A DNA stretch of 17,279 bases, taken from contig PMBV01000525.1 of assembly GCA_003153055.1 (NCBI GenBank), forward strand, positions 1-17,279, given 5' to 3'. The notes beneath the pieces were generated by a model. It was not told the DNA's origin, made no database searches, and was given only the letters and a program-made list of their open reading frames with translations. The DNA is from Myxococcales bacterium. Lineage in GTDB: Bacteria > Myxococcota > Myxococcia > Myxococcales > Myxococcaceae. The position numbers were made by a program, and so were the translations under genes. This document shows positions 6,374-14,517 of the stretch, piece after piece (the stretch's first letter is position 1; each line of letters starts with the position of its first letter).

Positions 6374-7198
6374 GTGGCCCAACCGTCCTCATCCGCCCGA
6401 CGCCGACTGGGTCAGCTCCTGGTCGAGGCGTCGCTGCTCACGGAGGAACAGCTCAGGACCGCGCTGCTCGAGCAACGCAAGTGGGGCGGTCGGCTGGGTC
6501 GCACCATCGTCGAGATGGGCTTCGTCACCGAGAACGCGATGGTGGCGGTGCTGGCGGCTCAGCTCCAGCTCCGGACGGTCGACCTCGACGCCGCCGCGCT
6601 CCCCAAGCGGGTGATCGACCATCTGCGCATCGACCTCGCCGAGCGGTATGGCGTCTTTCCCCTCGGCGTCGAGGGCAACACGCTGTTCCTCGCCAGCGCC
6701 GATCCGACCAACGCCGAGCAACTCCAAGAGCTCGCCTTCGTCACCGCCAAGCGGGTGCAGGTCGCGCTGGCCACGGCCTCATCCATCGACCGGGCGATTC
6801 GCAAGTACTACTTCGGAGACGAGGTCTCTTCGGGCGACAACGTTCACCCGAGGGAGCTTGGGGTGGTGATGTACGAGCTCACGGACCAAGGGCTCCCGGC
6901 CGCCAGCCCGGCGCCGCCCATCGTCCCGCCGGCGCCGCCTCCGCCCTCTCCTCCATCGGCCGCCCCACCACCTCGACCTCCTCCGCAGGTGGCGGTCGCA
7001 CCTGGGCCATCGGCTCCTTCACCAGCGGAGCTCAAGCTCCGCAATGAGGTCTCGCTGCTCAAGGAGCAGCTCCTCGCCCTCGAGGCGACCTCGGCCTCTC
7101 AGGTGCGGGCCCTCCGCGCGCTCCTGGAGATCCTCATCGAGTCGGGGCTGGTGAGCCGTGAGGAGTACCTCGACCAGCTCCGCGACAAGGACAGCTGA
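6374..7198 (+). CDS. Stand-alone MshEN-domain protein (possible c-di-GMP receptor)
   Basis: The 274-residue cytoplasmic protein has three parts. Residues 11-34 and 40-63 are two 24-residue MshEN/GspE-N motifs that start RLGQLLVEA and RLGRTIVEMG, each ends in Q, and they are separated by the five-residue spacer RKWGG. This is the spacing described for c-di-GMP-binding MshEN domains; the first motif has Ser20 where Gly is common. The domain continues to about 155. Then come a Pro-rich linker (about 175-220, runs of PPAPPPPSPP) and a C-terminal helical, probably coiled-coil, segment (about 225-274). No ATPase domain follows, unlike type II secretion or pilus GspE/PilB proteins. The start is GTG at 6374 (MAQPSSSARRR); no Shine-Dalgarno is visible, but upstream in-frame sequence lies over the previous gene and has no homology. 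The stop is three bases from the stop of the convergent cNMP-binding gene. Confidence 0.8.
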   Translation: MAQPSSSARRRLGQLLVEASLLTEEQLRTALLEQRKWGGRLGRTIVEMGFVTENAMVAVLAAQLQLRTVDLDAAALPKRVIDHLRIDLAERYGVFPLGVEGNTLFLASADPTNAEQLQELAFVTAKRVQVALATASSIDRAIRKYYFGDEVSSGDNVHPRELGVVMYELTDQGLPAASPAPPIVPPAPPPPSPPSAAPPPRPPPQVAVAPGPSAPSPAELKLRNEVSLLKEQLLALEATSASQVRALRALLEILIESGLVSREEYLDQLRDKDS

Positions 7199-7201
7199 GC
7201 C

Positions 7202-9010
7202 CTACACCAGGTCGAGCCGCTGGTTGGCTCGGGTGCGCTCATCGGTCAAGTTCGACACGAGCTCGAGCACCTGCGGGTGGCTGAGAATCAGCAGGTCGAA
7301 GTCCTCGCGCGGGAGCCGGAGCAGCGAGGTGTGCCGCGTCGCCGTGACCGTGGCCGAGGCTGGCGATCGGGTGAGGAGCGACATCTCGCCGAAGATCTGC
7401 CCCTCGCTGAGGCGCGTCACCAGGGTGGCCATGCGGCGCACCTCGACTTCGCCAGACAGCACCACGTAGAGGCCATCACTCCGGGAACCTTCGGCGATGA
7501 GGACCTCGCCCTGGTCGACCTCGCGGGCGCGGAACTTCTGCACCAACTCACGGCGATCGCTGCGATTGAAGGGCCGGAAGAGCTCGGCGGTGGCCATCAG
7601 GTTCGACAAGAGGCGCTGGCGGCAGAACTTCTTCAGCGCCCCGGCGACCGAAGGGTACCGCGCCGAGAGCTCCCGCAGGAGCCTGGCGGAGATCTCCAAG
7701 ACCTGGGTGTCTTCGCCGATGGCCTCCACCGAGGCGCTGCGAGGGCTCTGGGACAACAGGGCCATCTCGCCGAAGAAGGCGCCCTCGTCGAGGGTCGCGA
7801 GCACTCGACGCTGCCCATCTTCGTCCCGGGTCACTCGCACCTTCCCCGAGCAGACGATGTAGAAGGACTCACCAAGGGAGCCCTGCTCGATCACCCGCTC
7901 GCCATCGGCCAACCGGCGGAGCGGGCACCCTTCGAACAGCGCGATGAAGGCATCGGACGGGAGATCGGAGAACAGGGGAATCCGAGGCAGGGCGCCAGGC
8001 TCGATCCGCGCTTCCTCGATCTCCACTTCGAGCTCGAACTCCGAGTCCTCTTGGACCCGAGCAGTCGCCGCGCCGGCGGCCGCCGCCTCCACCAGGTGGA
8101 GCAGCGAGTCAGAGTCGTCGAGCTCGAGCTCGGTGAATTCGGCTTTGGGGGGCGCGGCCGATGGGCCCTCTCGCCTGCGGTCGAGCAGCAGTGGCGGAGC
8201 ATCGTCGGCAACCTCCTCGAGCTCGAAGACCGGCGTCGGTCGGGGGGCGGGGCGCTGACCCACGGGTTCTGTCTGGCCGGAGGGCGCTGGCGAGCTCGAA
8301 GCGGCGCCGACCTCCAGCTCGTACTCGCCCAGCCCAGGACCTTGGTCTGCCGGTTCGTCGGCTACGTCCTTGAGCTCGTACACCGCCGACGAGCCGCCCG
8401 AAGGCACCGATGCCACCCTCGTCGTGGGGCGTCTCTCGTCCAGCTCCACCGTCACCTCGGCGACGGGGACCGGAGTCGGGGTGATCGCCACGCCTGGGAC
8501 GAACTCGATCTCGATGGCCGACTCCGACGGTGCGCCTGAACCCTCGCTCTCCCTCGGGGAACGCACGAACCCCGCGGCGGCGCCAGGCCCCCCGAGGGGC
8601 ACCACCGGATCCACCGGCTCGGTCAGGCTCGCGGGCGCGGCACCGAGGGTGGCCTCATGAGCAGGAGGAGGCTTGGGCGCCCGGACCGGGCTGGAAGACC
8701 TACGGGCGTAGAGCTGGGCGAGGGTCTTCTGCACGCCGGTATGGCCAGGGTCGAGCTCGAGGACGAGCTTGCTGGCCGCGATGGCACGGGGAAGAAACCC
8801 CTCCTTGGCGAAGCCCTCGGCCGCCCAGGTGTACGCGGTGATGGCCTGGTCCTTCTTCCCTGCCTTCGCCCAGGCATCGCCGAGTCGAAGCCGGCTCTGG
8901 AGGTCTTTCGAGTCGGCCTGGCAGTACTCCTGGTAGGCCTCGGCGGCGCGGGCGAACTTCCCCTTGGCGAAGAGCTGGGAGGCCTTGTCCTTGAGCTCTC
9001 GGAGGTCCAT
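7202..9010 (-). CDS. TPR protein with tandem cyclic-nucleotide-binding domains
   Basis: The 602-residue protein has an N-terminal TPR region (about 1-100, KFARAAEAYQEYCQ and later helices) and a long acidic, Pro/Ser-rich linker (about 105-340) dotted with short acidic motifs such as YELKDVAD, FELEEVAD and FTELELDD. Two Crp/PKA-type cNMP-binding domains follow (about 345-455 and 476-590). The first phosphate-binding cassette FFGEMALLSQSPRSASV (412-428) keeps the Arg that grips the cyclic phosphate (Arg424). The second, FGEMSLLTRSPASATV, has Ala551 there. There is no DNA-binding helix-turn-helix, kinase or channel segment, so it looks like an adaptor. I start at ATG 9010-9008 (MDLRELKDKA), which overlaps the HEAT gene stop as TGATG and has GAGG upstream. 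A longer reading to 9082 lies inside the HEAT gene. It is the last gene of the seven-gene minus-strand run. Confidence 0.88.
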   Translation of the reverse strand: MDLRELKDKASQLFAKGKFARAAEAYQEYCQADSKDLQSRLRLGDAWAKAGKKDQAITAYTWAAEGFAKEGFLPRAIAASKLVLELDPGHTGVQKTLAQLYARRSSSPVRAPKPPPAHEATLGAAPASLTEPVDPVVPLGGPGAAAGFVRSPRESEGSGAPSESAIEIEFVPGVAITPTPVPVAEVTVELDERRPTTRVASVPSGGSSAVYELKDVADEPADQGPGLGEYELEVGAASSSPAPSGQTEPVGQRPAPRPTPVFELEEVADDAPPLLLDRRREGPSAAPPKAEFTELELDDSDSLLHLVEAAAAGAATARVQEDSEFELEVEIEEARIEPGALPRIPLFSDLPSDAFIALFEGCPLRRLADGERVIEQGSLGESFYIVCSGKVRVTRDEDGQRRVLATLDEGAFFGEMALLSQSPRSASVEAIGEDTQVLEISARLLRELSARYPSVAGALKKFCRQRLLSNLMATAELFRPFNRSDRRELVQKFRAREVDQGEVLIAEGSRSDGLYVVLSGEVEVRRMATLVTRLSEGQIFGEMSLLTRSPASATVTATRHTSLLRLPREDFDLLILSHPQVLELVSNLTDERTRANQRLDLV

Positions 9011-11103
9011 CAGTGCGTGGCCTCTGGTGTGCCGTCTGACAACCGTTTGATCGCCGCTGACGCGCTCTCCCTGACCCTCCAATAGTAATCGCCTTTGAGG
9101 GCGTCGATGGCCTCCAGATGCCCGGTCGCCTCCAGTGCGCCGAGGGCCTCAGCCGCGGCCGCGCGCACCTCGGCCGAATCGCTGTAGAGGTCCCGCGCCA
9201 CGACGTCGGCGGCACGCGGGTCCTTGAGGCGGCCGAGGGCGATGAGCACGTCGCGACGAGCAACGGCCGTCGGGTCAGACAACAGCGCGAGCATGAGCGG
9301 CACCGCGTCGAGGGCGTGCATGTCAGCCAGGATCATCGCGGCCACGCCGGCGTCACCCCCACCTTCCTGGACAATGGCAAGCAGCGGCTCGGCGGCGTCA
9401 TGGGGCGGCACGGTGCCCCTCAGCGAATCGAGCAAGCGGCTGTGGTCGCCAGCGATCCCCGCGATGGCCTTGAGGACGACCCGCTGCCCCGCGGGGCCAG
9501 ACTCGGCCAAGGCGATGGCCGTTGCCGATTGAACCACGCGGTCGGCATCGAAGAGCCCGCCGCGAGCATCGGCGCCCAGGGCGGCCAGGCCGGCCCACGC
9601 CGCCGCGCGGAGCTGGGGGCTCAGCTCCTTGACGTACGGGGAGATCCGCTCCTCGGCCCCTTCAACCTTGAGCCGGCCGAGGGCGCGGAGAAGCGAGGCG
9701 AGCACCTTGAGCTGCTCCTCGGAGGCATCGTCGACGATCTCGGTGGGCACCAGCGAGCGCAGCGCCGTCTTGCCGGCCTCCCTGATTCGCTCCTGGTCGA
9801 TGGTCTGCACCCGGCGAAGGAGCTCGCTGGTGCGAAGGCGAACGAGCGACGCCGGGTCGTCGGCCGGCAGCGGCTTCTCGGGATCGAAGCCCTTGGCGAA
9901 CTCCTTCTTGAGCTCGCCGGTCACCCAGTCGGCCCGCAGGGGCTCGAGGGCGTGAACCTCGGCCTCCCAGGCCTTGAGCAGCGCGGGCCCCGCCGTGGCG
10001 TCGTCGAGCTCGGCCAGGGCGTCGACCGCGAGCTTGCGAACCTGGGCGTCCGACGAGGTCAGCAACGGGAGCACCCGGGCCCCCGCCTCCTTCACCGTCG
10101 GGCCCAGCGCAGCCATCGCCAGGAGCGCGCCCGGCACCGTCGCAGGGGTCTTCAGCTTCTCGGCCAGAGGCTCGAACGGGCACCCACCACGGCGGCGCAT
10201 CTCGTGGCCAGCGGCCGCCACCTCTTGGTCGGAGCCAGTCAGGAGCAGCTCGCACAAGGCCTTGTCGGTGTCGGCCGACCGAGGCAACGCCAAGATGGCG
10301 GTGGTGGCGATGGCGCTGGTCGGGCTCTTCTCCTGCGCGACCAAGAGGAGCTTGGGCAACGCGGACGGCTCCCTGAGGTGCGCCAACGCCTCGCAGGCGG
10401 CATCGCGAAGCTCGGGGAAGTTCTCGTCGAGCAGGGCGGTGAGGGCGGGCGCCGCGCGCAGGTCGCCGGCGTGCCCCAGGCCTCGGGCCGCGCCGGCCGC
10501 CAGTACGACCTGGCTGTCCTTGAGGAGCGGCACCAAGCGGTTGACGGCCTCCGCCCGCCCGGAGCGACCGAGCTCCTCGGCGGCGCCGACGCGTTCGGGG
10601 AGCGCCCCTTCGGTCAGGGCCTTGAGATTTCGGTCCCAAATGGAGGACGCCTCGGCGGCGATGACGCTGGCCATCGCGCCGGGAATGTTGATGCCTTTGA
10701 GCGCCTGCACGATGGCCGTGCGGGTGGAGCGGCCACGACGCGAGTACTGGAGCGTGAGGTAGGAGCGAGCCTTGTCGGTCTTGATGGTGGCCAGAGAGGC
10801 CGCGGCCGCGAGCTGCACCTGCTCATCGGTGTCGGCGAGGGCCTCGCCCAGGAGGTCGACGACCCGAGGGTCCTGACTCTTGCCCAGCGCGGCCATGGCC
10901 TCGGCCCGAACGATGGCGACCGGGTCTCGGGCCGCCTGAGTGAAAAGGCTCACGTCGTCGGGGTTGAACTTCTCGGCCAGCTTCTTCACCGCCAGCGCGC
11001 GAACCTCAGGGCGAGCGCCCTGGAGATCGGCGATGAGCTTGTCACGCCCCGACGAGCAGCCTGCCAGCGCCGCGAGGACCAGGACGAAACTGGCGCGCAC
11101 CAT
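9010..11103 (-). CDS. HEAT-repeat lipoprotein
   Basis: The 697-residue protein begins MVRASFVLVLAALAGCSSG, a signal peptide with lipobox LAGC and probable lipid Cys16. The whole mature part is HEAT/PBS-lyase-like repeats of about 30-35 residues, with many copies of the pattern DP..VR..A..ALG. Examples are DPVAIVRAEAMAALGKSQDP near the N terminus, ELRDAACEALAHL in the middle, and DPTAVARRDVLIALGRLKDP followed by SAEVRAAAAEALGAL near the C terminus. Such alpha-solenoids bind other proteins; the partner, presumably in the periplasm or at the outer membrane, is unknown. The ATG at 11103-11101 is 9 bases from the rluB stop, and AGGA of its ribosome site overlaps that stop. Its own stop overlaps the cNMP-binding gene (TGATG), suggesting translational coupling. 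The middle section is less regular, so repeats may be degenerate there. Confidence 0.88.
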   Translation of the reverse strand: MVRASFVLVLAALAGCSSGRDKLIADLQGARPEVRALAVKKLAEKFNPDDVSLFTQAARDPVAIVRAEAMAALGKSQDPRVVDLLGEALADTDEQVQLAAAASLATIKTDKARSYLTLQYSRRGRSTRTAIVQALKGINIPGAMASVIAAEASSIWDRNLKALTEGALPERVGAAEELGRSGRAEAVNRLVPLLKDSQVVLAAGAARGLGHAGDLRAAPALTALLDENFPELRDAACEALAHLREPSALPKLLLVAQEKSPTSAIATTAILALPRSADTDKALCELLLTGSDQEVAAAGHEMRRRGGCPFEPLAEKLKTPATVPGALLAMAALGPTVKEAGARVLPLLTSSDAQVRKLAVDALAELDDATAGPALLKAWEAEVHALEPLRADWVTGELKKEFAKGFDPEKPLPADDPASLVRLRTSELLRRVQTIDQERIREAGKTALRSLVPTEIVDDASEEQLKVLASLLRALGRLKVEGAEERISPYVKELSPQLRAAAWAGLAALGADARGGLFDADRVVQSATAIALAESGPAGQRVVLKAIAGIAGDHSRLLDSLRGTVPPHDAAEPLLAIVQEGGGDAGVAAMILADMHALDAVPLMLALLSDPTAVARRDVLIALGRLKDPRAADVVARDLYSDSAEVRAAAAEALGALEATGHLEAIDALKGDYYWRVRESASAAIKRLSDGTPEATH

Positions 11104-11112
11104 GGGGTGTTC

Positions 11113-13548
11113 CTACCACGAGCGTGGCGGTTTCCCTCGACGAGAGTCGGGCCGACCCGCGCCGCCTGGGCCCTTTCTCGGAGGCCCTGAAGGCTTGCCA
11201 CCGAAGCGCCCCTTGCCCGCGAACGGAGGCTTGGCCCCACCCGTGCGCGCACCGAAGGGCCTCTTCTCGCCGCCTTCGCCACCAAATCGAGAGCTCCCAC
11301 CGCCGCGAGCGCCGTCGAAGCTGCGACTCCCACCCCCGAAGCGTGGACGTTCGGTGCTCTCGCCTCCGCCAGCGCTGCCGGGCTTGCCGCCGAAGCGTGC
11401 TCGCCCCGCCCCAGCGCCGAAGCTCGGCTTCCCGGCACCGAAGCGACGGGGACGATCGCCACCCTCGCTCGATCCAAAGCTGGGCTTGCCGGGGCGCCCG
11501 CCACCTTCGGAGCCACCGAAGCTGGGCTTCCCGGCACCGAAGCGACGCGGTCGCTCACCGGCCTCGCTCGATCCGAAGCTGGGCTTGCCGGGGCGCCCGC
11601 CACCTTCGGAGCCGAAGCTGGGCTTCCCTCCACTGAAGCGACGGGGTCGATCCCCGGCCTCGCTCGATCCGAAGCTGGACTTACCGGGGCGCCCTCCACC
11701 TTCGGAGCCGCCGAAGCTGGGCTTCCCGCCACTGAGGCGACGGGGTCGATCCCCGGCCTCGCTCGATCCGAAGCTGGGCTTGCCGGTGCGCCCGCGACCT
11801 TCGGAGCCGCCGAAGCTGGGCTTCTCGCCACCAAAGCGACGGGGGCGCTCACCTTCACCTCCGCCCGCGCCGGAGCCTGGGCTGCCCGCGCCGAAACGAC
11901 GCGGACGGTCCTCTCCCCCACCGCGACCAAAGCCCGGCTTCCCGCCACCGAAGCGACTGGGGCGCTCTCCTTCACCTCCGCCCGCGCCGGGACCTGCGCT
12001 GCCCGCGCCGAAACGGCTCTCGCCAGCTCCGCCGGAGCCAAAACGAGGTCGGCTCTCTCCTCTGGGTCCAGCGCCTGGCCGGAAACCACCCGTACGCGCG
12101 CGCCCCTCGCCGCTCGGGGCCGGCTGGTCGCTTCCGCCGGTGTCCGAGCCAGACGTGTCGCCGAAGCGGCCTCGACCCTCGCTCCGGGCACCGAAGGCCG
12201 GCTTGTCGCCGAAGCGGCCTCGACCCTCGCTCCGGGCACCGAACGCCGGCTTGTCGCCAAAGCGGCCTCGACTCGCACCAGAGGCTGGCTTGTCACCAAA
12301 GCGGCTTCGACCCTCACCACTCCGAGCGCCCGGCTTGCCACCGCGCGCATCAGCCCCACGAGAAGCACCAGGTCCACCGGAGCTCGATCGGCGAGGCCCA
12401 CTCGATGCGCCGCGATCAGCCCCCTCGGAGCCGCGGCCGCGCCCGACCCTCCGCTCGACGATGGATGGTTTGCCCGTCACCTCACCCTGCCCGCTCTCAC
12501 TCGGCAACGCTGGGGCCGCCTCGATCATCGGAGCCTCGCTCGCATCTCCCGAAGGAGTGCCCGCTCCGGCTTCGTCGGCCGCCACGTCATCCGGCTCCAC
12601 CTCGTCGTCCAGGCTCACCTCGGGCTCCTCGTGCTCAGGCTCGCCGAGATCCTCCTGGAGGGAGTCATCGTCGCCACCCTCGGCCGCCGCTGCTGGACGG
12701 CCCCGCGAGCGCACTCGAGGCGGCTCCGGTCGCTCCTGCCGCTCATCCTCCGCGTCGCCGCTCAAGCCAGTCGAGAAGCCGTGCCCGTGGCGCCTCGCTG
12801 GCAAGAACAGCGCGTTCTCGACCCCGATCTCCCCCGCGACGAGCGCATGAACCCGGCGAACCTCATCGGGCGTCAGCGCTCGCCATTGCCCCGGGCGAAG
12901 GCCAGCCACCGACACCCCCGCGTGCGCCGGCCGGAACAGCCGGACCACCGGGTGCCCGATGGCGGCGCACAGACGCTTGATGAGGTGCTGTCGGCCCTCG
13001 GTGACGACGAGCTTGAGCCAGGTGTTGCGCTCGGCCTGCTCGAAGCGGCTCGCCTCGACGGCCTTCGCCATCCCGTCCTCCAGGCGCACCCCATCGATCA
13101 GCTTCTGCAGCGAGGCATCGTCGGGCGACCCCTTCACCTTGGCCAAGTAGACCCGGGGCACCTCGTGGCTGGGGTGCATCACCTGATTGGCGAGCTCCCC
13201 GTCGTCGGTGATGAGCAGCGCACCTTCGGCGTCGAAGTCGAGGCGCCCGACCGGGAAGAGTCGGCGATCGATGCTCTCGATGAAGTCGGCCACCGTCGAT
13301 CGGCCCTGAGGGTCCGACAGCGTCGTGACGACTCCGGGCGGCTTGTAGAGCACGAAGTACACCCGGCTCGCGGGGAGCCCGACCGGCTTCCCGTTCACCA
13401 CCACGAGGTCCTTCTGGGGGTCGACCTTCGTCCCCATGACCGTGATGGTCTCTCCGTTCACCAGCACGCGGCCATCGGCGATCAACTGCTCGGCGGCGCG
13501 CCGCGAGGCCACCCCCGCACGGGCGAGAAACTTCTGCAATCGTTCCAT
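11113..13548 (-). CDS. rluB: 23S rRNA pseudouridine synthase (RsuA/RluB family) with very long repetitive tail
   Basis: The 811-residue protein has an ordinary enzyme in its first 245 residues. An S4 RNA-binding domain (about 1-56, MERLQKFLARAGVASRRAAE) precedes the pseudouridine synthase domain with GRLDFDAEG (101-109, catalytic Asp104) and the RsuA/RluB signatures TEGRQHLIKRL and GHPVVRLFR. Family members are usually 240-330 residues. Here an acidic linker (about 258-350) leads to a strongly basic tail (about 358-811) of Gly, Arg, Ser, Lys, Pro and Phe, with 28 FG dipeptides by my count. It contains tandem 16- and 33-residue repeats, described separately. The frame is open from the enzyme to the TAG at 11115-11113, so the tail is translated. 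It lies 6 bases downstream of scpB, the common scpA-scpB-rluB order. The role of the tail is unknown; RNA or ribosome binding is an inference from composition. The choice of RluB over RluE/RluF/RsuA rests mainly on gene order. Confidence 0.88.
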   Translation of the reverse strand: MERLQKFLARAGVASRRAAEQLIADGRVLVNGETITVMGTKVDPQKDLVVVNGKPVGLPASRVYFVLYKPPGVVTTLSDPQGRSTVADFIESIDRRLFPVGRLDFDAEGALLITDDGELANQVMHPSHEVPRVYLAKVKGSPDDASLQKLIDGVRLEDGMAKAVEASRFEQAERNTWLKLVVTEGRQHLIKRLCAAIGHPVVRLFRPAHAGVSVAGLRPGQWRALTPDEVRRVHALVAGEIGVENALFLPARRHGHGFSTGLSGDAEDERQERPEPPRVRSRGRPAAAAEGGDDDSLQEDLGEPEHEEPEVSLDDEVEPDDVAADEAGAGTPSGDASEAPMIEAAPALPSESGQGEVTGKPSIVERRVGRGRGSEGADRGASSGPRRSSSGGPGASRGADARGGKPGARSGEGRSRFGDKPASGASRGRFGDKPAFGARSEGRGRFGDKPAFGARSEGRGRFGDTSGSDTGGSDQPAPSGEGRARTGGFRPGAGPRGESRPRFGSGGAGESRFGAGSAGPGAGGGEGERPSRFGGGKPGFGRGGGEDRPRRFGAGSPGSGAGGGEGERPRRFGGEKPSFGGSEGRGRTGKPSFGSSEAGDRPRRLSGGKPSFGGSEGGGRPGKSSFGSSEAGDRPRRFSGGKPSFGSEGGGRPGKPSFGSSEAGERPRRFGAGKPSFGGSEGGGRPGKPSFGSSEGGDRPRRFGAGKPSFGAGAGRARFGGKPGSAGGGESTERPRFGGGSRSFDGARGGGSSRFGGEGGEKRPFGARTGGAKPPFAGKGRFGGKPSGPPRKGPGGAGRPDSRRGKPPRSW
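11455..11847 (-). repeat. Tandem 33-residue (99-base) coding repeats in the RluB tail
   Basis: Four adjacent units occupy residues 568-600, 601-633, 634-665 and 666-698, with a partial fifth from 699. Each opens RPRRF/L, continues G-GKPSFG-SEG-GRPGK and ends SSFGSSEAGD or nearly so. Unit 3 is one residue shorter and keeps the frame. The DNA copies are highly similar, which indicates unit-by-unit expansion and makes the region prone to slippage or misassembly. Confidence 0.9.
12169..12303 (-). repeat. Tandem 16-residue (48-base) coding repeats in the RluB tail
   Basis: Two near-exact units RFGDKPAFGARSEGRG (residues 429-444 and 445-460) follow a degenerate, shorter copy (RFGDKPASGASRG, 416-428), and a further RFGD opens at 461. 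They are distinct in length and sequence from the 33-residue array about 320 bases away, so the tail has grown from at least two repeat seeds. Confidence 0.88.
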
Positions 13549-13554
13549 GTTCTT

Positions 13555-14517
13555 TCAGCCGTTCCCGGAGCCCTCTGGAGGGCTCGTTTCAGTCGGTGTA
13601 GCAGGTGGTGGAGCAGGCTGGGGCGGGTTGAGAATCCGCTCCGCGGTCTGGGCGGTGGTTTCGGCCCGCTCCATGGCCGCCTCGAGCTTCTCGAGGGCAG
13701 CCTCTGACGCAGCGGCGTTCTCCGCCACGCGCTGGTTGAAGGTAGGGTCGGCGAGCTGTTCCACCAGCCCGGCGACCGGAGGCGGAGCCTCTTTCTCGAC
13801 GATTTCCCGGTTCTCCTCGGTGAGCTCCTGAAACTCACGCAAGGTCGGCAGGGCGTTCAGATCTTTGAGGGCGAAGAACTCGAGGAACTCGCGGGTCGTG
13901 CCGTAGAGAATCGGCCGGCCCACCTCTTCCTTCTTCCCAACGATCTTGATGAGCCGCCGATCGAGCAGGGCCTTGAGCACCGCGCCGCTGTCGACGCCGC
14001 GAATGTCCTCGATCTCCGGCCGAGTGACCGGCTGGCGGTAAGCGATGATGGCGAGGGTCTCGACCGCCGCCCGGGTGAGCCGCTGGGGCTTCACCTTGAG
14101 GAACCGGCGCACGTACTCGGCCGAGCCAGGTGCCGTGCGGAGCTGCCAGGCATCACCGACCTCGTGGAGGATGAAGCCGAAGCCCACCTCACCCAGCCGG
14201 GCCTGAACCGCCACCAGCGCCGCCCTCAGCCGCTCGCGATCGACGCCAGTGGTCTCGTAGAATTGATCGACCGTCAAGGGCTGCGACGCCACGAAGAGCA
14301 AGCTCTCGACGACCGTGCGCACCTGTTCATCGGAGAGCTTCTTGGAGCGGGCGACGATCTTCTCGAACGGCGTCTCGACCTCGGGCGCGTCGATCTCCGC
14401 CGCGTCGACCTCGTCGAGCTCCGGGTCTGCGTTCACCGCGATCACCGAGGCGACCTCCTCCTCGGTGAAGGCGGAGGGTCCACCCGAGCCGCCCTCGGTC
14501 TCGTCATCGGTACTCAT
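13555..14517 (-). CDS. scpB: Segregation and condensation protein ScpB
   Basis: The 320-residue protein has the ScpB tandem winged-helix core at about 60-238: VESLLFVASQPL near 70-81, the signature RLTRAAVETLAIIAYRQPVT near 146-165, and GRPILYGTTREFLEFFAL near 200-217. ScpB dimers join ScpA and SMC in the bacterial condensin that compacts and segregates chromosomes. The core is flanked by an acidic N-terminal extension (about 1-58) and a C-terminal helical plus Pro-rich extension (about 240-320), so the protein is longer than the usual 180-220 residues. ATG at 14517-14515 (MSTDDETEGG) is preceded by AGGAG at 7 bases; an upstream start at 14559 would add 14 unrelated residues. It overlaps the end of scpA by 14 bases, suggesting coupled translation. 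Confidence 0.95.
   Translation of the reverse strand: MSTDDETEGGSGGPSAFTEEEVASVIAVNADPELDEVDAAEIDAPEVETPFEKIVARSKKLSDEQVRTVVESLLFVASQPLTVDQFYETTGVDRERLRAALVAVQARLGEVGFGFILHEVGDAWQLRTAPGSAEYVRRFLKVKPQRLTRAAVETLAIIAYRQPVTRPEIEDIRGVDSGAVLKALLDRRLIKIVGKKEEVGRPILYGTTREFLEFFALKDLNALPTLREFQELTEENREIVEKEAPPPVAGLVEQLADPTFNQRVAENAAASEAALEKLEAAMERAETTAQTAERILNPPQPAPPPATPTETSPPEGSGNG

Noticed and set aside
7213..7231. Hairpin CGAGCC-N7-GGCTCG as terminator of the converging genes
   Set aside because: It is inside the cNMP gene's coding end, the stem is only six pairs and there is no T-run on either side.
9118..11190. A 690-residue plus-strand open frame
   Set aside because: It is the antisense of the HEAT lipoprotein. 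The minus-strand frame has a lipobox, ribosome site and HEAT repeats; the plus frame has none of these.
11455..11847. CRISPR-like periodic repeats
   Set aside because: The 99-base units are adjacent without unique spacers and encode an in-frame protein repeat.
10940..12850. A 636-residue plus-strand open frame rich in PKRRGRSP, and a second long minus-strand frame (10986-12401)
   Set aside because: Both lie in other frames of the rluB tail. The repetitive Gly/Arg/Ser/Pro codons lack stops on several frames, so openness is a composition effect. The rluB frame continues from a recognised enzyme core with no break.
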